From contig NZ_JBLBVL010000003.1 of NCBI RefSeq assembly GCF_047250365.1, forward strand, positions 248,001-312,000: a stretch of 64,000 nucleotides of DNA, read 5' to 3'. How positions within the stretch are numbered: the stretch's first letter is position 1; each line of letters opens with the position of its first letter. The notes under the pieces are model-generated. The model had not been told where the DNA came from. It did not search any database and saw only the letters and a program-made list of their open reading frames with translations. Origin of the DNA: Thaumasiovibrio sp047250365. Its GTDB lineage: Bacteria; Pseudomonadota; Gammaproteobacteria; Enterobacterales; Vibrionaceae. The position numbers were made by a program, and so were the translations under genes. Below, in pieces: positions 44,766-53,253 of this stretch.

Positions 44766-46075
44766 GAATTTTCTTTTTTATTTTCTTCATTATGATAGGT
44801 CAAGCCTACGCCCTCGAAGATAAAACACAAGTCGCTTACGACAATGAACGCCAGCATAATCACCAGCGCATTACGTCGTTTGAACTGACTGAAGAAGCGT
44901 ATTTCCAGCAGCGCACACAGCTGCAAGCTGAAAAAGCGCAGCTAGAAGCAGAGATCGCCGAACTAAGTACACTATTTACTGAAAACGAGCGCAATCTAGC
45001 TGACATGGAAAAGTCTTTGCAACTTGAAACGGGTAGCTTAGGGGAGCTGTTTGGTGTGGTGCGTCAGGCTGCCAAAGAATTTGAGGCGGAATTAACATCC
45101 TCCGTGGCTGTTATTGAAGCTGCATCGGATTTGGCAGTACTAAAAGAGATTAGTGCAGCACGTACACTACCGACTATTGAACAGCTCACTGACATGTGGC
45201 AAGTAATGCGTCGTTATATCAACGCTAGTGGGGAGTTGAAGAGCTTTACTGTGCCAATTATTGATAGCGCAGGGACAACGTCACAACAATCTGTCGTTCG
45301 TCTTGGGGCTATCGGTTTGATTGGTCAGGAAGGTTACCTGAACTGGTCGGGTAGCTATGGTCAATACTATCCTCGCCAGCCAAAGAAAGCACCGTATGCC
45401 GCACAGTTTTCCGTAGCGGATGTGACACACGTTATCGCCATTGACCCATCTCGTGGGGATATTCTTAGCCAACTGGCAGACACACCTACACTAAAACAGC
45501 GTTTTGATCATGCTGGGCCTGTTGGGAAAATTATCGTTTTTCTGTTAATTATTGGCTTAGGTATCAGTGTGTACCGATTTATTGCTCTAACCATGATTGC
45601 CCGCAAAATACGCCATCAACAGAAAGCAACAACGCCAAAAAATGACAACGCATTAGGGCGCATTCTATTGGTATTTGACGCTGAAAAAGCGCGAACAGTT
45701 GAAGCGCTGGAGCTGCGTTTATTGGAACAAGTGCTTGATGAACAGCAGGGCTTAGAAATAGGCTTATCACTGATTAAGTTATTTGCAGCCCTAGCGCCAA
45801 TGTTAGGTCTGCTTGGTACCGTAACAGGCATGATTGAAACGTTTCAAGTGATTACGCAGTTTGGCCATGGCGACCCGACGATAATGGCCAGTGGAATATC
45901 GATGGCGTTGATGACAACAGTACTCGGCCTCATCGCAGCAATGCCGCTACTGTTTTCGCATAATATACTGAGCACAAAAGTAGATACGATTAAAAATATT
46001 TTGGAGAAGCAGGGAATTAGCTTGGTCGCACAACAGGCTGAATCCAGCGTTAATAACGGGCCCCAAACAGCATGA
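44762..46075 (+). CDS. ttpC: TonB2-associated ExbB-like protein TtpC
   Basis: A 437-residue inner-membrane protein. A signal sequence (MRIFFFIFFIMIGQAYA) precedes a long periplasmic helical and beta region. The C-terminal MotA/TolQ/ExbB domain at about 255-430 has APMLGLLGTVTGMIETFQVI and MASGISMALMTTVLGLIAAMP. TtpC is required, with ExbB2, ExbD2 and TonB2, for TonB2-dependent iron uptake in Vibrio. The gene order here matches that operon. Confidence 0.9.
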   Translation: MRIFFFIFFIMIGQAYALEDKTQVAYDNERQHNHQRITSFELTEEAYFQQRTQLQAEKAQLEAEIAELSTLFTENERNLADMEKSLQLETGSLGELFGVVRQAAKEFEAELTSSVAVIEAASDLAVLKEISAARTLPTIEQLTDMWQVMRRYINASGELKSFTVPIIDSAGTTSQQSVVRLGAIGLIGQEGYLNWSGSYGQYYPRQPKKAPYAAQFSVADVTHVIAIDPSRGDILSQLADTPTLKQRFDHAGPVGKIIVFLLIIGLGISVYRFIALTMIARKIRHQQKATTPKNDNALGRILLVFDAEKARTVEALELRLLEQVLDEQQGLEIGLSLIKLFAALAPMLGLLGTVTGMIETFQVITQFGHGDPTIMASGISMALMTTVLGLIAAMPLLFSHNILSTKVDTIKNILEKQGISLVAQQAESSVNNGPQTA

Positions 46076-46638
46076 GGGCGATAGAAATAACACACCTAAG
46101 TACGTCGCTAGTGACAGACTGGTGGGGTCGATTATCGATGTTCATGAGTCAAGGCGGTGCCGTGTTGTGGGTGCTGGCGTTGGTGGTGATTGTAATATGG
46201 CTGCTTGCGATAGAGCGTTGTCTGTTTTTGTCTTTTACTTGGCCTAAGTTAAAACAGGATTGGCTAACCCAATGGCGTCAGCGTGATGAGTTTGAAAGTT
46301 GGTATGCCCATGCGATCAAAGCAGGCATTGTTAGCCGCGCTCACAGTGCCTTAAATCAATCGTTAGGCCTTATTAAAGTGTTGGTCACTCTTTGCCCCAT
46401 GCTAGGGTTGCTGGGGACCGTTACCGGAATGATTTCAGTATTTGATGTCATGGCGCGAGAGGGCAATAGTGAGCCAGCGTTAATGGCATCGGGTATCTCC
46501 ATGGCCACATTGCCGACGATGGCGGGGATGGTCGCGGCATTGAGCGGAATGTTCATTCATTCTCGTTTGTTGAAGGCGGTGGAAAGACGAGAAAGTCGAA
46601 TGGAAAAACAACTACGTGGGGGCGAGTCATGCGTTTAA
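46072..46638 (+). CDS. exbB2: ExbB2, TonB2 motor subunit
   Basis: A 188-residue MotA/TolQ/ExbB protein with three membrane segments. CPMLGLLGTVTGMISVFDVM and MASGISMATLPTMAGMVAAL are the family core. It uses the proton gradient with ExbD2 to energise TonB2. It starts within the stop of ttpC and overlaps exbD2 by ten bases. Confidence 0.92.
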   Translation: MRAIEITHLSTSLVTDWWGRLSMFMSQGGAVLWVLALVVIVIWLLAIERCLFLSFTWPKLKQDWLTQWRQRDEFESWYAHAIKAGIVSRAHSALNQSLGLIKVLVTLCPMLGLLGTVTGMISVFDVMAREGNSEPALMASGISMATLPTMAGMVAALSGMFIHSRLLKAVERRESRMEKQLRGGESCV

Positions 46639-47033
46639 ATCGTCCAGTAAAGCAGCGAGAAGACGCACACGTTGATTTAACGTCTATGTTGGATATTGTC
46701 TTTATCATGCTGATCTTTTTTATTGTGACCAGCTCGTTTGTCAATGAATCAGGCGTCGAAGTTAATCGTCCTCAAGCAAGCCATGCATCCAGCCAAAAAG
46801 AAGCAACGGTTTTTGTTGCCATCACATCTGCCAATGAAATATATATCGACAAACGTATGGTTGATATTGAACGTGTGCAAGCAGTGCTCGAACATGTCTT
46901 GTTGGATAAAGCAGAAGCTTCATTAGTTATTCAAGCAGATAAACGCGCATTTAACGGAACTGTCGTGACTGTGATGGATGCAGCAAAGGGTGCGGGTATT
47001 GCGCAGATCGCATTGGCCACGGAGTCGCTGTAA
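46629..47033 (+). CDS. exbD2: ExbD2, TonB2 motor subunit
   Basis: A 134-residue protein with one N-terminal membrane helix (LTSMLDIVFIMLIFFIVTSSF) containing the proton-carrying aspartate, then a periplasmic domain (IYIDKRMVDIERVQ, SLVIQADKRAFNGTVVTVMD). Standard ExbD layout and length. Confidence 0.93.
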   Translation: MRLNRPVKQREDAHVDLTSMLDIVFIMLIFFIVTSSFVNESGVEVNRPQASHASSQKEATVFVAITSANEIYIDKRMVDIERVQAVLEHVLLDKAEASLVIQADKRAFNGTVVTVMDAAKGAGIAQIALATESL

Positions 47034-47660
47034 GTGTGGCGTTTACTATCAGCATTGCCCTTGGCGTTGGCGGCCGCACTGTCTCTTTTCACCGTTATGG
47101 CATGGATGGTGAATCCAGTTAAAGCCCCCGTGCGTTCTGACGCTATGCAATTGAGTTTTGATATGGTCATGATGGAACCGGAACAAACTGTTCAACGCCG
47201 CCAAAGGCTACTGCCAGACAAACCAATACCGCCTCCTGCAGCCCAGTCATTAAAGCCGGTTATAGAGTTTACAGCGTTAACCTTGCCGGAATTGCCACTT
47301 CTTTCGCCCACTGCGTTGGCCATCGAAGTGGGCGAGGTAGCAATGATGGTTCCCAGCGTTGCTGAGTATGGTCTTTTAGGCCAAGAGCAACAGGTGATGC
47401 CACTTTATAGAGTTGAACCCGCGTATCCGGCAAGGGCATTGCGGCAACGACTTGAGGGTAAAGTGACACTCTCTTTTACTATTGATAAGCAAGGTCAGCC
47501 AAAAGATATTCAGGTGGTGGCGGCTGAGCCCGCAAGAGTCTTTGATCGTGAGGCGATTAGCGCCCTCAGGCGTTGGCGCTATCAACCACGCATTGTCGAC
47601 GGTGTTGCGGTTGCGCAACCTGATCGTACCGTATCTATTGAGTTTAATTTAGATAAATGA
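47034..47660 (+). CDS. tonB2: TonB2 energy-transducing protein
   Basis: A 208-residue TonB. GTG at 47034 follows the exbD2 stop directly. An N-terminal membrane anchor (LLSALPLALAAALSLFTVM) leads to a short Pro-containing spacer (DKPIPPPAAQSLKPV). The C-terminal TonB domain has VEPAYPARALRQRLEGKVTL, AISALRRWRYQPR and VSIEFNL. The spacer is shorter than in TonB1, as is usual for TonB2. It contacts outer-membrane receptors. Confidence 0.92.
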   Translation: MWRLLSALPLALAAALSLFTVMAWMVNPVKAPVRSDAMQLSFDMVMMEPEQTVQRRQRLLPDKPIPPPAAQSLKPVIEFTALTLPELPLLSPTALAIEVGEVAMMVPSVAEYGLLGQEQQVMPLYRVEPAYPARALRQRLEGKVTLSFTIDKQGQPKDIQVVAAEPARVFDREAISALRRWRYQPRIVDGVAVAQPDRTVSIEFNLDK

Positions 47661-48814
47661 AGAATTGGCTACTAACTGCAGCTCTCTTGATGTGTAGCAC
47701 TGCTGCGCCGGCGGAACAACTTTCTCAGTATGCTGCAACACGGGTGCAGCGAGCCCACGCTTTGCAACGAGAGGGTGAGATCAGTCAGGCCATTGCTCTG
47801 TTAAGTCCATTGACATTGGCTCGGACGTTCGATCAAGCATACATTCATCGGATGCTTGGGATACTGTACTGGCATGATGGTCAACTAGAACAGGCTACTA
47901 ACCAGTTACAAATAGCACTAGATAGCAATCAGTTCGCGGCTCAAGAGCAAGTGGCTATGCGGCAAATGTTGGCTGATCTCTTCATGGCGCAGAGCAAATT
48001 TAGCTTAGCGCTTGTGCACTATATGTCTTTAACGGATGCTTATGACGATAAGAGTGAGAATGCGCGACTTTGGTTGCGAATTGCTCAAAGCCACTATCAA
48101 CTAGCTGCATGGCAAGAGACCCTAGATGCGCTACAGCATTATGTTGCCAATTTAGGAGAGATGCACTTCGATCTATACCGAATGAGGCTAGGGGCTGAGT
48201 TGTCGCTCAATCAAGACGATGCCGCCATTGTCACGCTGCAGTCATTGATTGAGATAGAGCCGAGTGAATACAATTGGTGGCAAACGCTTGCAGCAATACA
48301 CTTGCGACATGATCATCATCACCTAGCGATGCAGACGCTAGCCATCGCTTATCACAATGGAATTTTGGTTAATCGTGACGAGCAACTCTTGCTAGCACAA
48401 TTGTACGCTCAGCAGGGAGTGCCTGAGCGTGCAGCGCGATTGCTTTCCTCTCTTGCCCCACACACGGAAAAGGAACTCGTCACTTTGGCTTTTTATTGGC
48501 AAATGGCACAAGAGTGGAACGAGGCTATCGCGGTACTTGAACAGATTGTACCGCTAAATAATCACTACCGTTCTCATTTAGTCTCTCTTCTGCGTCAACA
48601 GCAGAATTATGAAGCGGCACTTTACCACCTCAATTATGTCGATAATCCTAATGTAGAGCGTATTCAGTTACAGAAGATTGACATACTTTATCGCCTATCC
48701 CGATACGATGATGCTGCATTAAGCGCGAAACAGCTTGTTGAATTGACGGGCTCGAAAGAAGCACTACACTGGGATGAATACCTGTCCACTAGCATGAAAA
48801 GCAATCTAAATTGA
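47657..48814 (+). CDS. TPR protein of the TonB2 operon
   Basis: A 385-residue secreted protein (signal MKNWLLTAALLMCSTAAPA) with successive TPR helix pairs: AHALQREGEISQAIALLSPL, HRMLGILYWHDGQLEQATNQ, RIAQSHYQLAAWQETLDALQ, LAQLYAQQGVPERAARLLSS and others. It overlaps tonB2 by four bases. It is the last gene of the operon, as in V. cholerae. A periplasmic scaffold role is inferred; I recall no defined activity. Confidence 0.85.
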   Translation: MKNWLLTAALLMCSTAAPAEQLSQYAATRVQRAHALQREGEISQAIALLSPLTLARTFDQAYIHRMLGILYWHDGQLEQATNQLQIALDSNQFAAQEQVAMRQMLADLFMAQSKFSLALVHYMSLTDAYDDKSENARLWLRIAQSHYQLAAWQETLDALQHYVANLGEMHFDLYRMRLGAELSLNQDDAAIVTLQSLIEIEPSEYNWWQTLAAIHLRHDHHHLAMQTLAIAYHNGILVNRDEQLLLAQLYAQQGVPERAARLLSSLAPHTEKELVTLAFYWQMAQEWNEAIAVLEQIVPLNNHYRSHLVSLLRQQQNYEAALYHLNYVDNPNVERIQLQKIDILYRLSRYDDAALSAKQLVELTGSKEALHWDEYLSTSMKSNLN

Positions 48815-49145
48815 TTGAGAGAACCAACCCTTAACGTCTTGCCCTGCATCAAAAATTTGGCTGCGCATAAATGCCATTATTGCCCCGCTCATTACATTTC
48901 TTTTTCGCAAACTACTCTTCGAATAATAGAAATGCAATAGTAGTTATTAACACTTTGATCACAATAGCTTTAGTAAATCAAATTTACTAAAGCAAATCCC
49001 ATTGTTTGAAAAAAATATGCCACGATTAAAGTGTGCGTTTGATCAATTTAATTACATCGCGCATTTGATGTTATATGGCGTTAGAAACGGCCAGGAATTT
49101 GAATAAGAGGTCAAAGAATTATTAATTGCTTAAAGGATTATGATT
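48815..49145. other. Control region upstream of the allA-gcl operon
   Basis: 331 AT-rich bases before allA. It holds a perfect 27-base palindrome (48967-48993) and probably the operon promoter. I saw no clear terminator for the TonB2 operon in it. Confidence 0.5.
48967..48993. promoter_or_regulatory. Perfect inverted repeat, candidate operator of the glyoxylate operon
   Basis: GCTTTAGTAAAT (48967-48978) and ATTTACTAAAGC (48982-48993) are exact 12-bp arms around CAA. The element sits about 150 bases upstream of allA, has no T tract, and is AT-rich like a regulator site. Which regulator binds is unknown; a GntR-, IclR- or LysR-type repressor could fit. Confidence 0.5.
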
Positions 49146-49631
49146 ATGCAAAAACTAAAGCTTGAGCCACTAACAAAAGAAAACTTCAAACCATTTGGTG
49201 ATGTTATAGAAAAAGCGAACTCTGATTATTTTCATATCAATGATAAAACTGGTCAGCGTTTCCATGGTTTAGGTAGTGTTGATGTTAGCGATGACATTGA
49301 TCCCATTATCAGTATTATTCGTGCTGATGGCGTTAAAGGTCGTAAGTGCGTGGATTTGTTAGAAAAGCACCCTAAAGGTAGTCAGGCATTCTATCCTCTT
49401 AATGGAGAGAAATTTATTGTTGTTGTTGCCTCTGGTGATGATGATATAGATGAATCAACACTAAGGGCATTTATTACAGATGGTGAGCAAGGTGTAAATT
49501 ACCATAGAGATGTGTGGCACTACTTATTGTTCGCAAAAGATATGCCAACGGATTTTTTAACAATAGATCGTGCGGGTGAAGATAACTGCATTGTGCAAAA
49601 ATTATCTAAAGAATACGCAGTGGATTTTTAA
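49146..49631 (+). CDS. allA: Ureidoglycolate lyase
   Basis: A 161-residue cupin-like enzyme that splits ureidoglycolate to glyoxylate and urea. KLEPLTKENFKPFGDVIE at the start, RFHGLGSVDV, LLEKHPKGSQAFYPL and YHRDVWHYLLFA are the recognisable segments; length is that of E. coli AllA. The ATG at 49146 is eight bases after AAAGGA; the ATG at 49140 is too close to it. First gene of allA-gcl-hyi-glxR-glxK. Confidence 0.92.
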   Translation: MQKLKLEPLTKENFKPFGDVIEKANSDYFHINDKTGQRFHGLGSVDVSDDIDPIISIIRADGVKGRKCVDLLEKHPKGSQAFYPLNGEKFIVVVASGDDDIDESTLRAFITDGEQGVNYHRDVWHYLLFAKDMPTDFLTIDRAGEDNCIVQKLSKEYAVDF

Positions 49632-49648
49632 AAGAATTTAATAATGTG

Positions 49649-49670
49649 CACCCCTATTAAATTAGGGGTG
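49649..49670 (+). repeat. Intercistronic hairpin between allA and gcl
   Basis: CACCCCTA (49649-49656) and TAGGGGTG (49663-49670) form a perfect 8-bp stem with a 6-base loop. No T tract follows and the gcl ribosome site lies just beyond, so this is more likely an mRNA stability or processing element than a full terminator. Confidence 0.6.
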
Positions 49671-49688
49671 GCATAACGGAGAATAATT

Positions 49689-51428
49689 ATGACAAAAATG
49701 AGAGCAATTGAAGCAGCAATATTAATTCTTAAAAAAGAAGGTGTGAATACTGCGTTTGGTGTTCCTGGTGCTGCTATTAACCCTATGTATGCCGCAATGA
49801 AGAAGCTTGGCGGTATTGACCATGTGTTGGCCCGTCATGTTGAGGGTGCATCACATATGGCAGAGGGTTACACCCGTACAGCGGAAGGGAACATTGGCCT
49901 ATGTATCGGTACATCTGGCCCGGCTGGAACCGATATGATTACAGGTTTGTACTCTGCATCAGCAGATTCAATTCCAATTCTTTGTATTACAGGTCAGGCG
50001 CCAGTCGCCAAGTTGCATAAGGAAGATTTTCAGGCAGTAGATATAGAATCTATTGCTAAGCCAGTAACAAAAATGTCAGTCACGATTCGTGAAGCGGGAC
50101 AGTTACCAGGCACATTCCAAAAAGCCTTTTATGAAATGCGCTCAGGCCGACCAGGTCCTGTATTGCTCGACCTTCCAATGGATGTGCAGTTAACAGAGAT
50201 AGAGTTTGATATTGATCTCTATGAACCGATGACACCATCAAAACCTTCAGCAACACGCGCACAAGCGGAAAGAGCCATTGCGATGCTGAATGAATCAGAG
50301 CGCCCACTGTTAGTGGCGGGTGGCGGTATTATTAATGCTGAAGCCAGTGGTCTGTTGCGCGAATTTGCAGAGCTTGTCAATGTTCCTGTTATTCAAACAT
50401 TGAGAGGGTGGGGAGCGATTTCCGATGAGCATCCATTAATGGCTGGTCGCATGGGGTGTCAAGCGAATCACCGTTGTGGTAACGCAACGTATTTAGAGTC
50501 GGATTTCGTTTTCGGCATCGGTAACCGTTGGGCCAACCGCCATACTGGAGCGCTAGAAACCTACACGGAAGGTAGAAAGTTCATCCACGTTGATATTGAA
50601 CCTACTCAAATTGGCCGAGTATTCTCCCCTGACTTAGGGATTGCATCGGATGCAAAAGATGCACTCGCTATGTTTATTGAAGTGGCACGTGAACTAAAAG
50701 CACAAGGTGATTTGAAAGATCGTAGCGAGTGGGTAGAGGCTTGCGGTGAACGTAAACGTACCATGCTACGTCGTGACGATTTTGATTGTACGCCTATCAA
50801 ACCACAACGTATTTATCACGAGATGAATAAGGCGTTTGGTCCTGAAACTCGTTATGTCGCGACTATCGGTTTAGCACAAATTGCAGCAAACCAGTTCTTA
50901 CATGTTCATGAGCCTCGTCACTGGATTAATGCCTGTCAGGCCGGACCGTTAGGTTGGACAATGCCAGCAGCGCTGGGTGTGGTAAAAGCTGACCCAAGTA
51001 AGCCTGTTGTCGCTATTTCAGGTGACTATGACTTCCAATTCATGATTGAAGAGCTGGCGGTTGGTGCGCAGTTTAAACTGCCTTACATCCATGTATTGAT
51101 AAACAATGCATATTTAGGATTGATCCGACAAGCACAGCGTGCGTTCGATATTGACTACTGTGTGCAGCTATCGTTTGAAAACCAGAACGCGCCGGAAGTG
51201 AAAGAGTACGGTGTAGATCACAAGCGCGTTGTTGAAGGGCTTGGCTGTAAAGCTATCCGTGTTACTGAACCAGACCAAATTGGGGCAGCGTTGGCTGAGG
51301 CGAAAGAACTGATGCGTCAGTACCAAGTGCCAGTCGTGGTGGAAGTGTTAACTGAACGCGTGACCAATATTGCGATGGGCCCAGACATCGACAAAGTAAA
51401 CGAATTTGAAGATATCATCGATTTATAA
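49689..51428 (+). CDS. gcl: Glyoxylate carboligase
   Basis: A 579-residue ThDP enzyme that joins two glyoxylates into tartronate semialdehyde and CO2. FGVPGAAINPMYAAM and CIGTSGPAGTDMITGLYSA belong to the N-terminal domain, and ISGDYDFQFMIEELAVG is the ThDP site. Position 51 is valine (ARHVEGASH), where most ThDP enzymes have the catalytic glutamate; this replacement is a known feature of E. coli Gcl. The enzyme also needs FAD. GGAG precedes the ATG. It is slightly shorter than the E. coli protein (593). Confidence 0.95.
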   Translation: MTKMRAIEAAILILKKEGVNTAFGVPGAAINPMYAAMKKLGGIDHVLARHVEGASHMAEGYTRTAEGNIGLCIGTSGPAGTDMITGLYSASADSIPILCITGQAPVAKLHKEDFQAVDIESIAKPVTKMSVTIREAGQLPGTFQKAFYEMRSGRPGPVLLDLPMDVQLTEIEFDIDLYEPMTPSKPSATRAQAERAIAMLNESERPLLVAGGGIINAEASGLLREFAELVNVPVIQTLRGWGAISDEHPLMAGRMGCQANHRCGNATYLESDFVFGIGNRWANRHTGALETYTEGRKFIHVDIEPTQIGRVFSPDLGIASDAKDALAMFIEVARELKAQGDLKDRSEWVEACGERKRTMLRRDDFDCTPIKPQRIYHEMNKAFGPETRYVATIGLAQIAANQFLHVHEPRHWINACQAGPLGWTMPAALGVVKADPSKPVVAISGDYDFQFMIEELAVGAQFKLPYIHVLINNAYLGLIRQAQRAFDIDYCVQLSFENQNAPEVKEYGVDHKRVVEGLGCKAIRVTEPDQIGAALAEAKELMRQYQVPVVVEVLTERVTNIAMGPDIDKVNEFEDIIDL

Positions 51429-51435
51429 GAATTAA

Positions 51436-51453
51436 GCCGCCGTTTACGGCGGC
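51436..51453 (+). repeat. Intercistronic hairpin between gcl and hyi
   Basis: GCCGCCG (51436-51442) and CGGCGGC (51447-51453) with a TTTA loop; no T tract. The hyi ribosome site AAAAGGAG follows immediately. Confidence 0.6.
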
Positions 51454-51467
51454 CAAAAGGAGTTATT

Positions 51468-52250
51468 ATGCCTAAATTAGCTGCAAATTTGTCTATGTTG
51501 TTCACGGAATTAGATTTTATGTCGCGTTTTGAAGCGGCATCGAATGCTGGTTTTCGTGGGGTGGAATATCTGTTTCCTTATGATTTTTCAGCAGCAGAGA
51601 TAGCCAGTGCATTGGAAAGCAATGGGTTGACCCAAGTGTTGTTTAACCTTCCCGCGGGCGACTGGGCTGCGGGTGAGCGCGGCATCGCTTGCCACCCTGA
51701 CCGTGTTGAAGAGTTCCGCTCGGGTGTCCCTCGTGCGATTGAATATGCCCATGCATTAAATTGCGAGCAAGTTAACTGTTTGGTGGGGAAAAAACCGTCT
51801 GATGTCAGTGACGAAGAAGCGTATCAAGTCATGATTGAAAACTTGCGCTTTGCGGCAAATGAGCTTGAAGCAGCAGGGATCCGTTTAGTAGTAGAAGCAA
51901 TTAACACCATTGATATTCCTGGGTTCTTTATTAGCAACACAAAAACGGCGTTGCAGGTTTTAGAAGATGTTGGATCTGACAATTTGCGTTATCAGTATGA
52001 TATTTATCATATGCAAATCATGGAAGGCGATATTGCGCGTAGCTTGTCGACCCATTTAGCACAGATTGGTCATGTACAGCTTGCCGATAACCCAGGACGC
52101 CATGAGCCAGGTACTGGCGAGCTTAATTATCCGTTTCTGCTTGCTCACCTTGATGAACTGGATTACCAGGGCTGGGTGGGATGTGAATATGTGCCAGCGG
52201 ACGGGACCGTAAAAGGTCTAGGTTGGTTGAAGCAATACAATTTGATTTAA
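51468..52250 (+). CDS. hyi: Hydroxypyruvate isomerase
   Basis: A 260-residue TIM-barrel enzyme interconverting hydroxypyruvate and tartronate semialdehyde. MLFTELDFMSRFEAASNAGF at the start, VVEAINTIDIPGFF, YQYDIYHMQIMEGD and GCEYVPA are typical of the family. Length matches E. coli Hyi (258). AAAAGGAG precedes the ATG. It continues the glyoxylate operon. Confidence 0.93.
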   Translation: MPKLAANLSMLFTELDFMSRFEAASNAGFRGVEYLFPYDFSAAEIASALESNGLTQVLFNLPAGDWAAGERGIACHPDRVEEFRSGVPRAIEYAHALNCEQVNCLVGKKPSDVSDEEAYQVMIENLRFAANELEAAGIRLVVEAINTIDIPGFFISNTKTALQVLEDVGSDNLRYQYDIYHMQIMEGDIARSLSTHLAQIGHVQLADNPGRHEPGTGELNYPFLLAHLDELDYQGWVGCEYVPADGTVKGLGWLKQYNLI

Positions 52251-52261
52251 GGAAGAATATT

Positions 52262-53152
52262 ATGAAAAACATAGGTTTTATTGGTACAGGTATTATGGGC
52301 AAGCCGATGGCGCAGAATCTGCAAGCGGCTGGCTATACCCTTTATTTCTCTGAGCATTTCGAGCCTGCTCCAGCTGAATTGCTCGGTGACAAAGGGTATG
52401 CCTGCCCAACTCCAGCGGCTGTGGCAGAAGCTGCAGACATCATTATCACTATGGTGCCAGACACACCACAAGTAGAAGACGTATTGTTCTCTGATATTGG
52501 TATTGCCAACGGGCTAGCGGCTGATAAAGTTGTTGTGGATATGAGCTCTATCTCCCCAATGGATACCAAGGTGTTTGCACAAAAAATTGAAGCTCTAGGT
52601 GCGTACTATATTGATGCACCAGTATCTGGTGGTGAAGTGGGCGCCAAAGCGGGCACATTGTCTATCATGGCTGGTGGCCGAGACGAGATTTTCGAGCGTG
52701 TTAAACCTCTGTTTGAAGTCATGGGACAGAATATTACCTTGGTCGGTGGCAACGGTGATGGGCAAACATGTAAGGTCGCAAATCAGATTATTGTTGCGCT
52801 GAACATTGAAGCCGTAGCAGAAGCACTGTTGTTTGCATCAAAAGCTGGTGCAAATCCAGCTAAGATCCGTGAAGCACTGATGGGTGGTTTTGCTTCTTCT
52901 AAAATCCTCGAGGTACACGGTGAGCGAATGGTGAAAGGCACATTCGAGCCAGGATTTAGAATTCAACTGCATCAGAAAGATCTTAACTTGGCATTAGCTG
53001 GTGCACGCGAATTGCAACTGAATTTGCCTCATACAGCATCGGCACAAGAGTTGTTTAACACCTGTGCGGCGCTAGACGGCGCGGGCTGGGATCATTCTGC
53101 AATGATTAAAGCGTTAGAGCATATGAGCAACCACTCTATCCGTGATGAGTAA
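52262..53152 (+). CDS. glxR: Tartronate semialdehyde reductase
   Basis: A 296-residue member of the 3-hydroxyacid dehydrogenase family that reduces tartronate semialdehyde to D-glycerate. The nucleotide motif GFIGTGIMGKPMAQN, DAPVSGGEVGAKAGTLSIMA and GQTCKVANQ, with the catalytic lysine, are visible. The frame opens inside hyi at 52223, but AAGGAAG before the ATG at 52262 and family length favour that start. garR-type paralogues act in glucarate use; the operon context supports glxR. Confidence 0.92.
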   Translation: MKNIGFIGTGIMGKPMAQNLQAAGYTLYFSEHFEPAPAELLGDKGYACPTPAAVAEAADIIITMVPDTPQVEDVLFSDIGIANGLAADKVVVDMSSISPMDTKVFAQKIEALGAYYIDAPVSGGEVGAKAGTLSIMAGGRDEIFERVKPLFEVMGQNITLVGGNGDGQTCKVANQIIVALNIEAVAEALLFASKAGANPAKIREALMGGFASSKILEVHGERMVKGTFEPGFRIQLHQKDLNLALAGARELQLNLPHTASAQELFNTCAALDGAGWDHSAMIKALEHMSNHSIRDE

Positions 53153-53209
53153 GCCTTTCGAGATCGTTGTAATAACAAGAAAGATCTCGAGGTTTTGTTA
53201 AAGACGATG

Positions 53210-53235
53210 ACGGGTACGCGAGTGCCCGTTTTTTT
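53210..53235 (+). terminator. Terminator between glxR and glxK
   Basis: ACGGGTAC (53210-53217) and GTGCCCGT (53222-53229) form an 8-bp stem (one G-T pair) with a GCGA tetraloop and seven T to 53235. It ends 18 bases before the glxK start and so could limit glxK expression relative to the genes upstream. Confidence 0.8.
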
Positions 53236-53253
53236 GTTTTAAGGAGCGCGTAT

